This document shows, piece by piece, positions 39,107 through 47,905 of a stretch of DNA of 64,000 nucleotides. Position 1 is the stretch's first letter, and each line of letters begins with the position of its first letter. The position numbers were made by a program, and so were the translations under genes. The stretch is taken from the NCBI RefSeq assembly GCF_000829415.1, contig NZ_AP014637.1, forward strand, positions 1,104,501-1,168,500, given 5' to 3'. The notes under the pieces are model-generated. The model was not told the DNA's origin and did not search any database. It saw nothing but the letters and a program-made list of their open reading frames with translations. The stretch is from Pseudomonas sp. StFLB209. Lineage in GTDB: Bacteria > Pseudomonadota > Gammaproteobacteria > Pseudomonadales > Pseudomonadaceae.

Positions 39107-41182
39107 TCACACTTGTGCCCCTGGCGGCATTGGCTGGTACGGCGACTCTTTGTCGCTGCGCTCAGGCTTGCTCCAGGCCTGGCTACCCACTTTCAGGGAG
39201 TAGAACAGGATACTGCCGACCACGAACAGGAACAGCACACTGAGGCCTGCGTTGGTGTAGGCGTTCATGATCACGTGCTGCATCTGGTCCATGTTCTTGG
39301 CCGGAGCCAGCAGCTGGCCGGCTTCGGCTGCGGTGCTGTACTTCTTGGCCAAGGCCAGGAAGCCTACCGCAGGGTTGGAGTCGAACAGCTTGATCATGCT
39401 GGCTGTCACGGTGCAGATCAGCAGCCAGGCGGCCGGTACTGCGGTGACCCAGACGTAGCGCTGACGCTTCATCTTGATCAGTACGACGCTGGCGAGCATC
39501 AGAGCGATACCGGCGAGCATCTGGTTGGAGATGCCGAACAGCGGCCACAGGGTATTGATGCCACCCAACGGGTCGATCACGCCCTGGTACAGCAGGTAAC
39601 CCCACAGCGCCACGCAACCACCGGTGCCGATGATGTTGGCCGTCCACGACTCGGTGCGTTTGAGGGCTGGAACGAAGCTGCCCAGCAGGTCCTGGAGCAT
39701 GAAGCGGCCGGCACGGGTACCGGCGTCCACTGCGGTCAGGATGAACAGCGCCTCGAACAGAATCGCGAAGTGGTACCAGAAGGCCATGGTGTTTTCACCC
39801 GGCAGTACCTGGTGAAGGATCTGCGCGATACCCACCGCCAGGGTCGGCGCACCACCGGCACGGGCCAGAATGGTGTGCTCGCCGATGTCGGCCGCGGTGG
39901 CGGTCAGTTGTTCAGGGGTAATCAGGAAGCCCCACTCACTGACCTTGGCAGCCACCGACACGACGTCGCTGCCGACAATCGCCGCCGGGCTGTTCATGGC
40001 GAAGTAGACGCCTGGCTCGATGACCGATGCAGCGACCATGGCCATGATTGCCACAAACGACTCCATCAGCATGCCGCCGTAGCCGATGTAACGGGCGTTG
40101 ACTTCGTTATCCAGCAGCTTGGGGGTGGTGCCCGAAGAGATCAGCGCATGGAAGCCCGATACCGCACCACAGGCAATGGTGATGAACAGGAACGGGAACA
40201 GGCTGCCTTTCCAGACCGGACCGGTGCCGTCGGTGAACTGGGTCAGGGCCGGCATTTTCAGCTCAGGTGCCAGAATCAGGATACCGATGGCCAGGCCGAC
40301 GATGGTGCCGATCTTGAGGAAGGTCGACAGGTAGTCACGTGGCGCCAGCAGCAGCCAGACCGGCAGCATGGCCGCGACGAAACCGTAGCCGACCAGCATC
40401 CAGGTGATCTGCACGCCGGTGAAGGTAAAGCGCGGGCCCCAGACCGGATCGGCGGCAACCAGGCCGCCGAACCAGATCGATGCCAGCAGCAGCACGACCC
40501 CGATGATCGAGATTTCACCGATGCGACCCGGGCGGATGTAACGCATGTACACGCCCATGAATATCGCAATCGGTATCGTCGCGATCACCGTGAACATGCC
40601 CCACGGGCTTTCGGCCAGGGCCTTGACCACGATCAGCGCCAGCACCGCAAGGATGATGATCATGATCAGGAAGCAGCCGAACAAGGCGATGGTGCCGGGA
40701 ATACGGCCCATTTCCTCGCGGACCATGTCGCCCAGCGAGCGGCCGTTACGGCGCGTCGACAGGAACAGGATCATGAAGTCCTGCACGGCACCGGCCAGCA
40801 CCACACCGGCGATCAGCCAGAGCGTACCGGGCAGATAGCCCATTTGCGCCGCCAGCACAGGGCCGACCAGCGGGCCGGCACCGGCGATGGCCGCGAAGTG
40901 GTGGCCGAACAGGATGTGTTTGTTGGTTGGAACGTAATCCAGACCATCGTTATTGACGACAGCCGGCGTCGCGCGACGCGGGTCCAGCTGCATGACGTGG
41001 TTGGCGATGAACAGACTGTAGTAACGGAAAGCGACCAGGTAGATGGCAACCGCTGCCACTACGATCCACAAGGCGTTGATTGCTTCGCCGCGGCGTAGCG
41101 CGACGACCCCCAGGGCACAGGCCCCAATGATCGCCAGTAGCACCCAAGGCACATGGCGCATCAAGCTGTTGTTATTTTTCAT
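39107..41182 (-). CDS. cstA: CstA-family pyruvate/peptide transporter
   Basis: A 691-aa inner-membrane carrier with about 16-18 hydrophobic segments. It has the CstA N-terminal region (YYSLFIANHVMQLDPRRATPAVVNNDGLDYVPTNKHILFGHHFAAIAGAGPLVGPVLAAQMG) and the DUF4161-like C-terminal part. E. coli CstA and BtsT import pyruvate; older work links CstA to peptides in carbon starvation. I start at MKNNNSLMRHVPWVLLAI; the 30-residue longer frame is not family-like. The stop is 25 bases before yjiX, and the cluster cstA-yjiX-yjiA mirrors the E. coli btsT-yjiX-yjiA order. Confidence 0.95.
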   Translation of the reverse strand: MKNNNSLMRHVPWVLLAIIGACALGVVALRRGEAINALWIVVAAVAIYLVAFRYYSLFIANHVMQLDPRRATPAVVNNDGLDYVPTNKHILFGHHFAAIAGAGPLVGPVLAAQMGYLPGTLWLIAGVVLAGAVQDFMILFLSTRRNGRSLGDMVREEMGRIPGTIALFGCFLIMIIILAVLALIVVKALAESPWGMFTVIATIPIAIFMGVYMRYIRPGRIGEISIIGVVLLLASIWFGGLVAADPVWGPRFTFTGVQITWMLVGYGFVAAMLPVWLLLAPRDYLSTFLKIGTIVGLAIGILILAPELKMPALTQFTDGTGPVWKGSLFPFLFITIACGAVSGFHALISSGTTPKLLDNEVNARYIGYGGMLMESFVAIMAMVAASVIEPGVYFAMNSPAAIVGSDVVSVAAKVSEWGFLITPEQLTATAADIGEHTILARAGGAPTLAVGIAQILHQVLPGENTMAFWYHFAILFEALFILTAVDAGTRAGRFMLQDLLGSFVPALKRTESWTANIIGTGGCVALWGYLLYQGVIDPLGGINTLWPLFGISNQMLAGIALMLASVVLIKMKRQRYVWVTAVPAAWLLICTVTASMIKLFDSNPAVGFLALAKKYSTAAEAGQLLAPAKNMDQMQHVIMNAYTNAGLSVLFLFVVGSILFYSLKVGSQAWSKPERSDKESPYQPMPPGAQV

Positions 41183-41456
41183 ATTGTTATTCCAGCAAAA
41201 GTGACTAGAAACCAGCAGTGCGAGTGTAGCGCTGTCGCAGCGAAAGGCCACCCCCAACCAAGGTATAGACACAAATTAATCAAAACGTAAAAAACCGCGG
41301 CCTAGAGCGTCCGGATCACGACTGGCGGGCCTGTCGGCCAGCGCCTGCGGTGCAGGTAGAACTGGTCGGCGCTGCACTTCGGGTTTATCTTGATTGCACA
41401 CGCGGTCTGTTACCCAGACCTGCCCGCTGACCCGCTCAGCCCGAGGAGTGCACGTG

Positions 41457-41825
41457 ATGACCGATTCCCCCGCAGATCGCCGGCGCTTCAAACGTATTGC
41501 CTTCGATGCCAGGACCAGCCTGAGCCAGGATGAGCGGACCTGGGCAGTGCAGTTGCTCGACCTGTCACTCAAGGGGTTACTGATCGAGCGCCCCGAAGCC
41601 TGGGACGGCGACACCCGCCGTAACTTTCTGGTCGACATCCACCTGAGCGCCGATGCGACGGTGCGCATGGAAGTTCAGCAAACCCACGACGACAGGCAGC
41701 ACCTGGGCTTTGTCTGCCAACATATCGGGCTGGAGTCGATCAGCCACCTCAGACGCCTGGTAGAGCTGAATCTGGCGGACCATGACGAGCTCGACCGCGA
41801 GCTGGCGGCGCTGATTGAAATCTGA
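41457..41825 (+). CDS. PilZ-domain c-di-GMP receptor
   Basis: A 122-aa single-domain PilZ protein. The c-di-GMP-binding signatures are both present: the N-terminal Arg-rich RRRFKR (RxxxR) and DLSLKG (D/N-x-S-x-x-G), followed by the beta-barrel HLGFVCQHIGLESISHLRRLVELN. It corresponds to PA4608, a structurally characterised c-di-GMP binder. The ATG at 41457 has GAGGAG eight bases upstream. It is convergent with radA, with only 5 bases between the stops. Its partner protein is unknown. Confidence 0.93.
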   Translation: MTDSPADRRRFKRIAFDARTSLSQDERTWAVQLLDLSLKGLLIERPEAWDGDTRRNFLVDIHLSADATVRMEVQQTHDDRQHLGFVCQHIGLESISHLRRLVELNLADHDELDRELAALIEI

Positions 41826-41830
41826 ACGGT

Positions 41831-43198
41831 TTATTCGAACAAGGCATCCAGGGCCTGTTCAAGGCGGGTGACGGCGACGACCTGCAAGCCGGCAAATCCC
41901 TCTTTGGGCGCATTGCCCTTGGGTACGATGGCACGCTTGAAGCCGTGCTTGGCTGCCTCCTTCAGACGCTCCTGGCCACTGGGCACCGGGCGCACCTCCC
42001 CTGACAACCCAACCTCGCCGAACACCAGCAGGTCATGGGGCAACGGCCGGTTGCGCAGGCTGGACATCACCGCCGCCATCAGCGCCAGGTCGGACGCGGT
42101 TTCCAGCACCTTGACCCCACCCACCACGTTGAGGAACACATCCTGATCGTGGGTCGGGATGCCGCCATGGCGATGCAGCACCGCCAGCAGCATGGCCAGG
42201 CGATTCTGATCCAGCCCCAGAGTAACCCGGCGCGGGTTGGCCATATGGCTGTCATCGACCAGTGCCTGCACCTCGACCAGCATCGGCCGGGTCCCCTCCC
42301 AAGTGGCCATCACTACACTGCCAGACACCTCTTCCTGGGCGCGGCTGAGGAAAATCGCCGACGGGTTGGAGACCTCCTTGAGGCCCCGGTCAGTCATGCC
42401 GAACACCCCCAGTTCGTTGACCGCGCCGAACCGGTTCTTCACCGCCCGCAGCAGGCGCAGGCGGCCATCGGCTTCACCCTCGAAGTACAACACGGTATCG
42501 ACCATATGCTCCAACACGCGCGGGCCGGCCAGCGCGCCCTCTTTGGTGACATGGCCGACCAGAAAGATCGCCGTACCGCTTTGCTTGGCATAGCGCACCA
42601 GCAGCGCGGTGCTTTCGCGAACCTGAGCCACACCACCGGGCGCCGATTGCAGCTGTTCGGTAAAGATGGTCTGGATCGAGTCGATGACCATGACCTTGGG
42701 TTGCTCGACCCTGGCAGTGGCAATGATCGACTCGATGCTGGTCTCGGTCATCACCCGCAGCTTGTCTTGCGGCAGCCCCAGACGCCGGGCGCGCATGGCC
42801 ACCTGTTGTTGCGATTCCTCACCGGTGACATACAGGGCCGGCATGCTCTCGGCCAGATGACACAAGGTTTGCAGCAGAATGGTGGATTTGCCGATGCCGG
42901 GATCGCCGCCGATCAGGATCACCGAGCCATCGACCATCCCGCCGCCCAGCACCCGGTCCAGCTCGGTGGAGCGGGTAGAAAAACGCGGAATTTCTTCAAC
43001 ACTGACTTCGGCCAGGGTCTTGATCTGGGTCTGCGCCCCGGTCCAGCCACTACGCCCGCTGGGCGCCGCGGCTGCGCCGCTCTCCAGCACGGTTTCGACC
43101 AGGGTGTTCCACGCACCGCAGTCGGCACATTGCCCGGCCCATTTGGGAAAAGTCGCACCGCATTCAGTGCAACCGTACAAGCGCTTGGCTTTGGCCAT
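41831..43198 (-). CDS. radA: DNA repair protein RadA
   Basis: A 455-aa RecA-like helicase that processes recombination branches. The N-terminal zinc finger YGCTECGATFPKWAGQCADCGAW, the Walker A GGDPGIGKST, the RadA-specific KNRFGAVNELGVF motif and the C-terminal Lon-protease-like domain (about 285-455, inactive for proteolysis) are all visible. The start MAKAKRLYGCTECG is the family start; a 49-residue upstream extension is rejected. It is convergent with the PilZ gene and divergent from mscL. Confidence 0.97.
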   Translation of the reverse strand: MAKAKRLYGCTECGATFPKWAGQCADCGAWNTLVETVLESGAAAAPSGRSGWTGAQTQIKTLAEVSVEEIPRFSTRSTELDRVLGGGMVDGSVILIGGDPGIGKSTILLQTLCHLAESMPALYVTGEESQQQVAMRARRLGLPQDKLRVMTETSIESIIATARVEQPKVMVIDSIQTIFTEQLQSAPGGVAQVRESTALLVRYAKQSGTAIFLVGHVTKEGALAGPRVLEHMVDTVLYFEGEADGRLRLLRAVKNRFGAVNELGVFGMTDRGLKEVSNPSAIFLSRAQEEVSGSVVMATWEGTRPMLVEVQALVDDSHMANPRRVTLGLDQNRLAMLLAVLHRHGGIPTHDQDVFLNVVGGVKVLETASDLALMAAVMSSLRNRPLPHDLLVFGEVGLSGEVRPVPSGQERLKEAAKHGFKRAIVPKGNAPKEGFAGLQVVAVTRLEQALDALFE

Positions 43199-43394
43199 GC
43201 AGCAAACCCCGCTGGCAAAAGCCGACATCATAACGCAGCCGGCCAGCAATACAGTTGGCCCGCCCGCCGGTGTTTTTGCACAGTTGGATAAAACTTGTCC
43301 GCTCGTGCCCGGTCGATTGCAGGTGCGGGGGGCAAACTGTCCCATGCTCTATTACACTGGAGCCGATCTTCTCATCTGTAACAAGGAATGACCC

Positions 43395-43829
43395 ATGAGC
43401 ATCGTTAACGAATTCAAAGCCTTCGCCGTCAAAGGCAATGTGGTCGATATGGCCGTGGGTATCATCATCGGTGCCGCGTTCGGCAAGATCGTCTCGTCGT
43501 TCGTCGGCGACGTGATCATGCCGCCGTTGGGCCTGCTGATTGGTGGTGTGGACTTCAGCGATCTGGGCGTTACCCTGCGTGCGGCGCAAGGCGATGCACC
43601 CGCCGTGGTCCTGGCCTACGGTAAATTCATCCAGACCGTGATCGACTTCCTGATTGTCGCCTTTGCGATCTTCATGGGCGTCAAGGCGATCAATCGCCTT
43701 AAACGCGAAGAAGCCAAGGCGCCGACAGTCAACAAGCAGGAGGTGCTGCTGAGCGAGATCCGTGATCTGCTCAAGGAGCAGAACAAACCTGCCGCCCCGG
43801 TGACCGTCGATCCGAACAAGCCGTTTTGA
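43395..43829 (+). CDS. mscL: Large-conductance mechanosensitive channel MscL (C-terminus altered by insertion)
   Basis: A 144-aa channel protein, [46 protein letters not shown], with two membrane helices and a C-terminal amphipathic helix. It opens under membrane tension to release solutes in hypo-osmotic shock. The final codons CCG TTT TGA run into the right end of the IS200/IS605-type element. If the element is removed between 43825 and 45007, the end becomes CCG TTG TAA, so the insertion changed only the last residue (Leu to Phe) and supplied the stop. The channel should still work. Confidence 0.96.
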   Translation: MSIVNEFKAFAVKGNVVDMAVGIIIGAAFGKIVSSFVGDVIMPPLGLLIGGVDFSDLGVTLRAAQGDAPAVVLAYGKFIQTVIDFLIVAFAIFMGVKAINRLKREEAKAPTVNKQEVLLSEIRDLLKEQNKPAAPVTVDPNKPF

Positions 43830-43855
43830 CATCCTCCCCGCCCTAAAGGGCGGGG
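43806..43855 (-). ncRNA. 3' end of a putative omega RNA (reRNA) with mscL-derived guide
   Basis: In IS605-type elements the guide RNA of TnpB starts within the 3' part of tnpB, ends at the right end of the element and carries the adjoining flank as guide. Here the scaffold would end ...GGGGAGGATGTCAA and the guide would begin AACGGCTTGTTCGG, complementary to the last mscL codons. The 5' limit cannot be set by eye. With tnpB broken it would need TnpB from another copy. Confidence 0.45.
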
Positions 43856-45006
43856 ATTCCCACAATTGGACGCTCATGCCCGAGCGCGAGAATGTTCTTT
43901 GCGGCGTTGACGTCGCGGTCGTGGGTGGCACCGCCCCCACAACAAGTCCATTCCCTTATTCCAAGCCCTGCGATACCTCTGGGCCTCGAGTCCGGCAATT
44001 GCTTGCAGCTCGAACAGGTTTGGGTGGTGTTTCTCTCGCTAACAACCTTGAAAACCGTGCCTGCGTGATCGCATTTGTATTCCAGCATGGTTTTCAATTG
44101 GCCCCAGCCGGCGTCCAGCACCGACTTGGCCATCCTGGTTTTCGCGAGTTTCAGTGAATTCACATCGCCCACCACAATAACACCACAACGCGCTACCAGC
44201 GCGTTGCTGAACTTATGCAGGCAATCCTTGCGGCGGTTCGCAATTTTGGCGTGGATCGCCCGCACACGAGCCTTCTTGCCGGCCCGCTGGGCCGTGCCCA
44301 GGGCTCTTTCCAGATCTCGGTAGAACCTACCGCTTTCAAGGCGATCACCGTCGCTGCAGGTGGCCGTGGTTTTCAGTCCGAGGTCGATACCCACCGCGTC
44401 CTGGCCTGGCGATAACTGCCGGTCGACCTCGACCACGACGTTGAAATACCAGCGTCCACGGCTGTCTTCGTTGAAGCTACCGGATCTGAATTTAAAGCCC
44501 GCCAGGCCGTAGCTGTCCCAGACCTTGAAGTGCTGTTTGTTAAAGACGACCTGGCCGTTTTTCCAGACAGCAGCGCCGACCTTGAAGGGCAGCCAACCCA
44601 GACTGCGCCGAGCAGCGCCAGCGTAGCTGACGCTTTTTGAACTGCTTGCGCCGTGTGACATATTCGTCGGCAACAGCCTGCACCGATTGGCTGTGCAGGC
44701 TCAGGTCTTTGCCGGCCCCGTTGGTGTACTTGTGAATGTCGAACGACGACAGAAAACGACCACGCTCACGAATCGAGCGACGGCTCAACTCGTTCACGTA
44801 GTTCCACACAAAATTCACAGCGCGAGAAGCTTCACGCAGCTGCGCTGCGTGCTTGTCTCGCACTCGAACCTTGAGGGTTTTGGTCGCTTTCATTTCAGTC
44901 ATGAAATACAGAATAGGGGCGATTTTTGGGATGTTAACCCCTATGACCGCTTTGCGGTGGCGCTTTCATCCCCCACCTGAAGGAAGGGGCTTTTCGCGCC
45001 GGCTTG
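43826..45006 (-). mobile_element. IS200/IS605-type element with tnpB only, no tnpA
   Basis: About 1181 bases between mscL and fpr. The right end (left side here) has TTGACATCC and a perfect hairpin CCCCGCCC/GGGCGGGG (43836-43855) overlapping the tnpB stop. The left end (about 44960-45006) has an imperfect hairpin around CCCCACCTGAAGGAAGGGG. No tnpA is present. I set the outer border beside GTAA (45007-45010), which is TTAC read in the element's direction, the target motif of the IS608 branch. No flanking direct repeat is expected for this family. Borders are inferred from the mscL rebuild. Confidence 0.85.
43843..44893 (-). pseudogene. tnpB: Frameshifted tnpB (RNA-guided nuclease)
   Basis: The N-terminal part (MKATKTLKVRVRDKHAAQLREASRAVNFVWN to LRWR, 44893 to about 44620) and C-terminal part (GAARRSLGWLPFKVGAAVW to VGIPAL, about 44635 to 43843) are in different frames; the usual linker after LRWR is shortened, so a small deletion caused the shift. 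RuvC residues: Asp in AVGIDLGLKTTA and Asp in THDRDVNAAKN are kept; the middle Glu position reads VIVVGDVNSLKL, as I recall for this branch. One zinc ligand is off: the second pair reads WTCCGGGATH in place of CxxC. Probably inactive. Confidence 0.85.
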
Positions 45007-45025
45007 GTAACCCTGCCGGTCGTGG

Positions 45026-45802
45026 TTACCAGTAGGTTTCCACGGCCACCTGCCCCGGTCGGCGGCTCAGGCTTAGTTGCAGCCCGCGCTGCTTGAGCAA
45101 CGCGCGGGTCTCGTCGACCATTTCCGGGTTGCCGCACAGCATCACCCGCGAATGCTCAGGCGTCAGCTCAAGCCCTGCGGCAGTTTCCAGGTCGCCGTTT
45201 TCGATCAGCGTAGTAATGCGCTCGTTCAGTGCCCCTGGGTGCTGTTCACGGGTCACTACCGGTAGGTACAAGAACTTGTGGGCATATTCAGCCAGGTACT
45301 CGCGCTGGGTCAGTTCGTCGATCAACGGCTGATAAGCCAGCTCTTTGGCTTCACGCACGCTGTAGACCAGAATGATGCGTTCGAATTTTTCCCAGACTTC
45401 GAAATCCTGAAGGATCGACAGGAACGGCGCCACGCCGGTCCCGGTGGCCAGCAGCCACAGATCGCGACCGTCGACGAAACGATCCAGGGTCAGGTAACCG
45501 TATGACTGTTTTTCGACCAGCAGTTGATCGCCTTCGCGCAGACGGCTCAGCTCACTGGTGAACTCACCGTCCGGCACCACGATGGAAAAGTATTCGAGAA
45601 ACTCGTCATAGGGCGAGGACACCATCGAGTAGGCACGCCACACTGTACTGCCATCAGCCTTGGTGACACCCAGACGGGCAAACTGCCCGGCGCGAAAGCG
45701 AAAGCCTGCGTCGCGGCTGGCGCGCAGGGTGAAAAGATTGGCGGTCAACGGGGTAACGCGCTGCAGCGTTTGCCGGGTGAACTTGTCTTCGCTGACGGTC
45801 AT
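45026..45802 (-). CDS. fpr: Ferredoxin-NADP reductase Fpr
   Basis: A 258-aa flavoprotein that exchanges electrons between NADPH and ferredoxin or flavodoxin and supports oxidative-stress defence. The FAD-binding RAYSMVSSP, the NADP-binding LLATGTGVAPFLSI and the C-terminal VAVETYW (terminal Trp) match the bacterial subclass seen in P. putida FprA. The chosen ATG (MTVSEDKFTRQTLQRVTPL) has AGGAG 13 bases upstream, which is rather far. A much longer frame to 46105 overlaps the LuxR-type gene and is rejected. It is convergent with mscL across the insertion. Confidence 0.95.
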   Translation of the reverse strand: MTVSEDKFTRQTLQRVTPLTANLFTLRASRDAGFRFRAGQFARLGVTKADGSTVWRAYSMVSSPYDEFLEYFSIVVPDGEFTSELSRLREGDQLLVEKQSYGYLTLDRFVDGRDLWLLATGTGVAPFLSILQDFEVWEKFERIILVYSVREAKELAYQPLIDELTQREYLAEYAHKFLYLPVVTREQHPGALNERITTLIENGDLETAAGLELTPEHSRVMLCGNPEMVDETRALLKQRGLQLSLSRRPGQVAVETYW

Positions 45803-46138
45803 GGTGTGCTTGCGACTCCTGAACATGAATGGCGGGTCCCAAGTGTCCCGCAAATGCATGCCGATAAACACCACCTGTTTGTAGGGTCTGTCGCAGCCAG
45901 ACAACCTTAGACTGTTTGGTTCTTGCCGGCCCATCACGACGAGCAGGCCCGATTTCATCCAACTCGATGCAAGCTGAGCAGGCCGCGGCTTCCGCCAGGA
46001 CACCCTCCTTTGAATACTTAAATAGCCATTACTCCATCCGTCTGGATGGATTTCAGCCCCATGGTTCCCGGGCGCTTTTTCCCTAAACTCAGAGAACCCC
46101 CTCACCCGGGATTCGCCAACACAAGCAGGGAGGCGACT

Positions 46139-46372
46139 ATGGAGCCCGCCGCAACCGTATCACCACAACGTTCACCTGCCGTTGTCCTGACGCAGAGAGA
46201 AATCGAAATCCTCAAGTGGTCCGCCCAGGGCAAGACAGCCGCCGATATCGCAATCATCCTGCGTTTGAAGGAGCGAACCATCAATTTTCATATTGCCAGT
46301 GCCATTCATAAAATGGGTGTCTGCAACAAGACGGCCGCCGCTGTACAGGCCGCCTTGAGCGGAATGTTCTGA
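46139..46372 (+). CDS. Stand-alone LuxR-type HTH protein
   Basis: A 77-aa protein that is almost only a GerE/LuxR DNA-binding domain: LTQREIEILKWSAQGKTAADIAIILRLKERTINFHIASAIHKMGVCNKTAAAVQAA. The Glu-rich first helix, the GKT-A-IA turn and the recognition helix TINFHI are intact. There is no receiver or autoinducer domain. The ATG has GGGAGG six bases upstream. It is divergent from fpr and precedes rlmG. Small LuxR-type proteins may act as dimerising repressors or modulators; the target is unknown, with fpr a possible neighbour target. Confidence 0.88.
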   Translation: MEPAATVSPQRSPAVVLTQREIEILKWSAQGKTAADIAIILRLKERTINFHIASAIHKMGVCNKTAAAVQAALSGMF

Positions 46373-46497
46373 CCCGACAACTTTGCACCGCAATGGCAGG
46401 TGCCAAGGGTAAAAAGCACGTAGAATCACGCCCCTCAAGCCAGCCTGGGTCAAACCGGTCTAGCGTGACACTTGTCGTTTGCCCAGAGTTTCCTGCC

Positions 46498-47622
46498 ATG
46501 CCCGTGCTCACCAGCCCTTTTGCCGAACTTGATCTGATCCGTCAGCCCGAACAACCCAACGAACCGCTGCAGGCGTTCGATGCGGCAGATGAGTACCTGC
46601 TCAATCATGTAGCCGAACATGGCCTGACCCTGCAGACCCGGGTCCTGGTGCTCAATGACAGCTTTGGCGCGCTGGCGACGAGCCTGGCGCCGCATGCCAC
46701 GGTATCGAGCAGCACCGACTCGGTTCTCGGTGCACAGGCGCTGGAAATCAACCTGCTGCGCAATGGCCTGAGCGCAGACGCGGTGACCTTGATTCCGGCC
46801 AGCGCGCCACTGCAAGGCCCCTTCGACTGGGTGCTGATCCATATCCCCAAGACCCTGGCCCTGCTTGAAGAGCAACTGATCCGCCTGCAAGGCCAGCTAG
46901 CGCCCGGTGCCAGGGTCGTGGCAGCGGCGATGGTCAAGCACCTGCCGCGCTCGGCTGGTGAGTTGCTGGAAGAGTATGTCGGCCCGGTCCAGGCTTCACT
47001 GGCGGTAAAAAAAGCCCGGTTGCTGTTTGTCACGCCTGAAGACAAAGAGCCCCAGCCTTCGCCCTACCCGACCCGCTACACGCTTGATGAACCGGCGCTG
47101 GAGCTGGTTAATCACGCCAATGTGTTCTGCCGCGACGGCCTGGATATCGGCACCCGGGCGTTTCTGCCCTGGCTGCCGAAGAATCTGGGCAAGGCACGGG
47201 TGGCCGACCTGGGGTGCGGCAACGGCGTGCTGGCCATTGTCAGTGCACTGAGCAACCCTGAGGCTCAGTACACGCTGGTGGATGAGTCGTACATGGCTGT
47301 GCAGTCGGCAGCAGAAAACTGGCAAGCGGCGTGCGGTGACAGGCCGGTGACGCTGCGCGCTGCCGACGGTCTGGCGACTCAGACGCATGATTCGCTGGAC
47401 GTGGTGCTGTGCAACCCGCCGTTCCACCAGCAGCAGGTGGTGGGAGATTTCCTGGCCTGGCGGATGTTTTTGCAGGCACGTGCGGCGCTGGTGCCGGGCG
47501 GGGCGCTGTATATCGTTGGCAACCGTCACTTGGGTTATCACGCCAAGCTGGCGCGGCTGTTCCGCGATGTCGAGCAGGTGGCGGCGACGCCCAAGTTTGT
47601 GATTCTCAAGGCGCGGAAGTAG
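46498..47622 (+). CDS. rlmG: 23S rRNA (guanine-1835-N2) methyltransferase RlmG
   Basis: A 374-aa methyltransferase built of two tandem MTase-like domains. The N-terminal half is degenerate and binds RNA; the C-terminal half is active, with the SAM motif VADLGCGNGVLAIVSA and the catalytic CNPPFHQQ (NPPF) motif near residue 305. RlmG modifies G1835 (E. coli numbering) of 23S rRNA. RlmC/RsmC-type enzymes share the layout, but the N-terminus and length fit RlmG. I chose the ATG at 46498 that begins MPVLTSPFAELDLIRQ. Confidence 0.9.
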   Translation: MPVLTSPFAELDLIRQPEQPNEPLQAFDAADEYLLNHVAEHGLTLQTRVLVLNDSFGALATSLAPHATVSSSTDSVLGAQALEINLLRNGLSADAVTLIPASAPLQGPFDWVLIHIPKTLALLEEQLIRLQGQLAPGARVVAAAMVKHLPRSAGELLEEYVGPVQASLAVKKARLLFVTPEDKEPQPSPYPTRYTLDEPALELVNHANVFCRDGLDIGTRAFLPWLPKNLGKARVADLGCGNGVLAIVSALSNPEAQYTLVDESYMAVQSAAENWQAACGDRPVTLRAADGLATQTHDSLDVVLCNPPFHQQQVVGDFLAWRMFLQARAALVPGGALYIVGNRHLGYHAKLARLFRDVEQVAATPKFVILKARK

Positions 47623-47639
47623 GAGCGGCGGGGCGGCGA

Positions 47640-47801
47640 TCCGCTTTAGTCGCTCACGGGTCTTTAGAGCGATGGAAAATCCTTCATCGCGTTGACTGGG
47701 ATGCAGGTTTCGCCCTGCGGGCGAACTTCCCTCCGTCCGGCACCCAAGTCGCGATTCGCGTCGTCTGTGCCATCTCGGTTCGAAGATCAAGATCAACGGC
47801 A
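47640..47801. repeat. Modular structured intergenic repeat, copy A (short)
   Basis: It carries the same modules as the copy at 37473 but without the middle: GGGTCTTTAGAGCGATGG and AAATCCTTCATCGCG, CAGGTTTCGCCC with hairpin TCGCCC/GGGCGA (47710-47724), then directly GTCTGTGCCATCTCGG and TTCGAAGATCAAGATCAACG. It starts with REP-like GTAGGAGCGGC (47622 on) after rlmG. It looks like an internal deletion variant. Confidence 0.75.
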
Positions 47802-47818
47802 ACGGCTTATATGCAGGC

Positions 47819-47854
47819 AAAAAAAACCCTCCATCACAGCCTGATCAGGAGGGT
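47819..47854 (-). terminator. Terminator of the cio operon
   Basis: ACCCTCC pairs with GGAGGGT around a 15-base loop; on the minus strand the stem is followed by eight T. It lies about 50 bases after the DUF2474 gene. Confidence 0.85.
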
Positions 47855-47905
47855 AAAAAGCCGTGTCCACGAAACACGGGATGGGATAGAGCAATCAGGC
47901 AGCAA

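Noticed and set aside
39113..41098. 661-codon frame opposite cstA
   Set aside because: Rich in His, Gln, Asp and Arg as expected from the complement of membrane-protein codons; cstA is the real gene.
41276..41668. Minus-strand 130-codon frame over the PilZ gene
   Set aside because: The PilZ protein on the plus strand has both binding motifs and a good Shine-Dalgarno; the other frame has neither.
45006..45030. GGTAACC/GGTTACC inverted repeat as a terminator between mscL and fpr
   Set aside because: Seven-bp stem without T run; the left arm coincides with the inferred element border, so it is more likely part of the old mscL-fpr junction.
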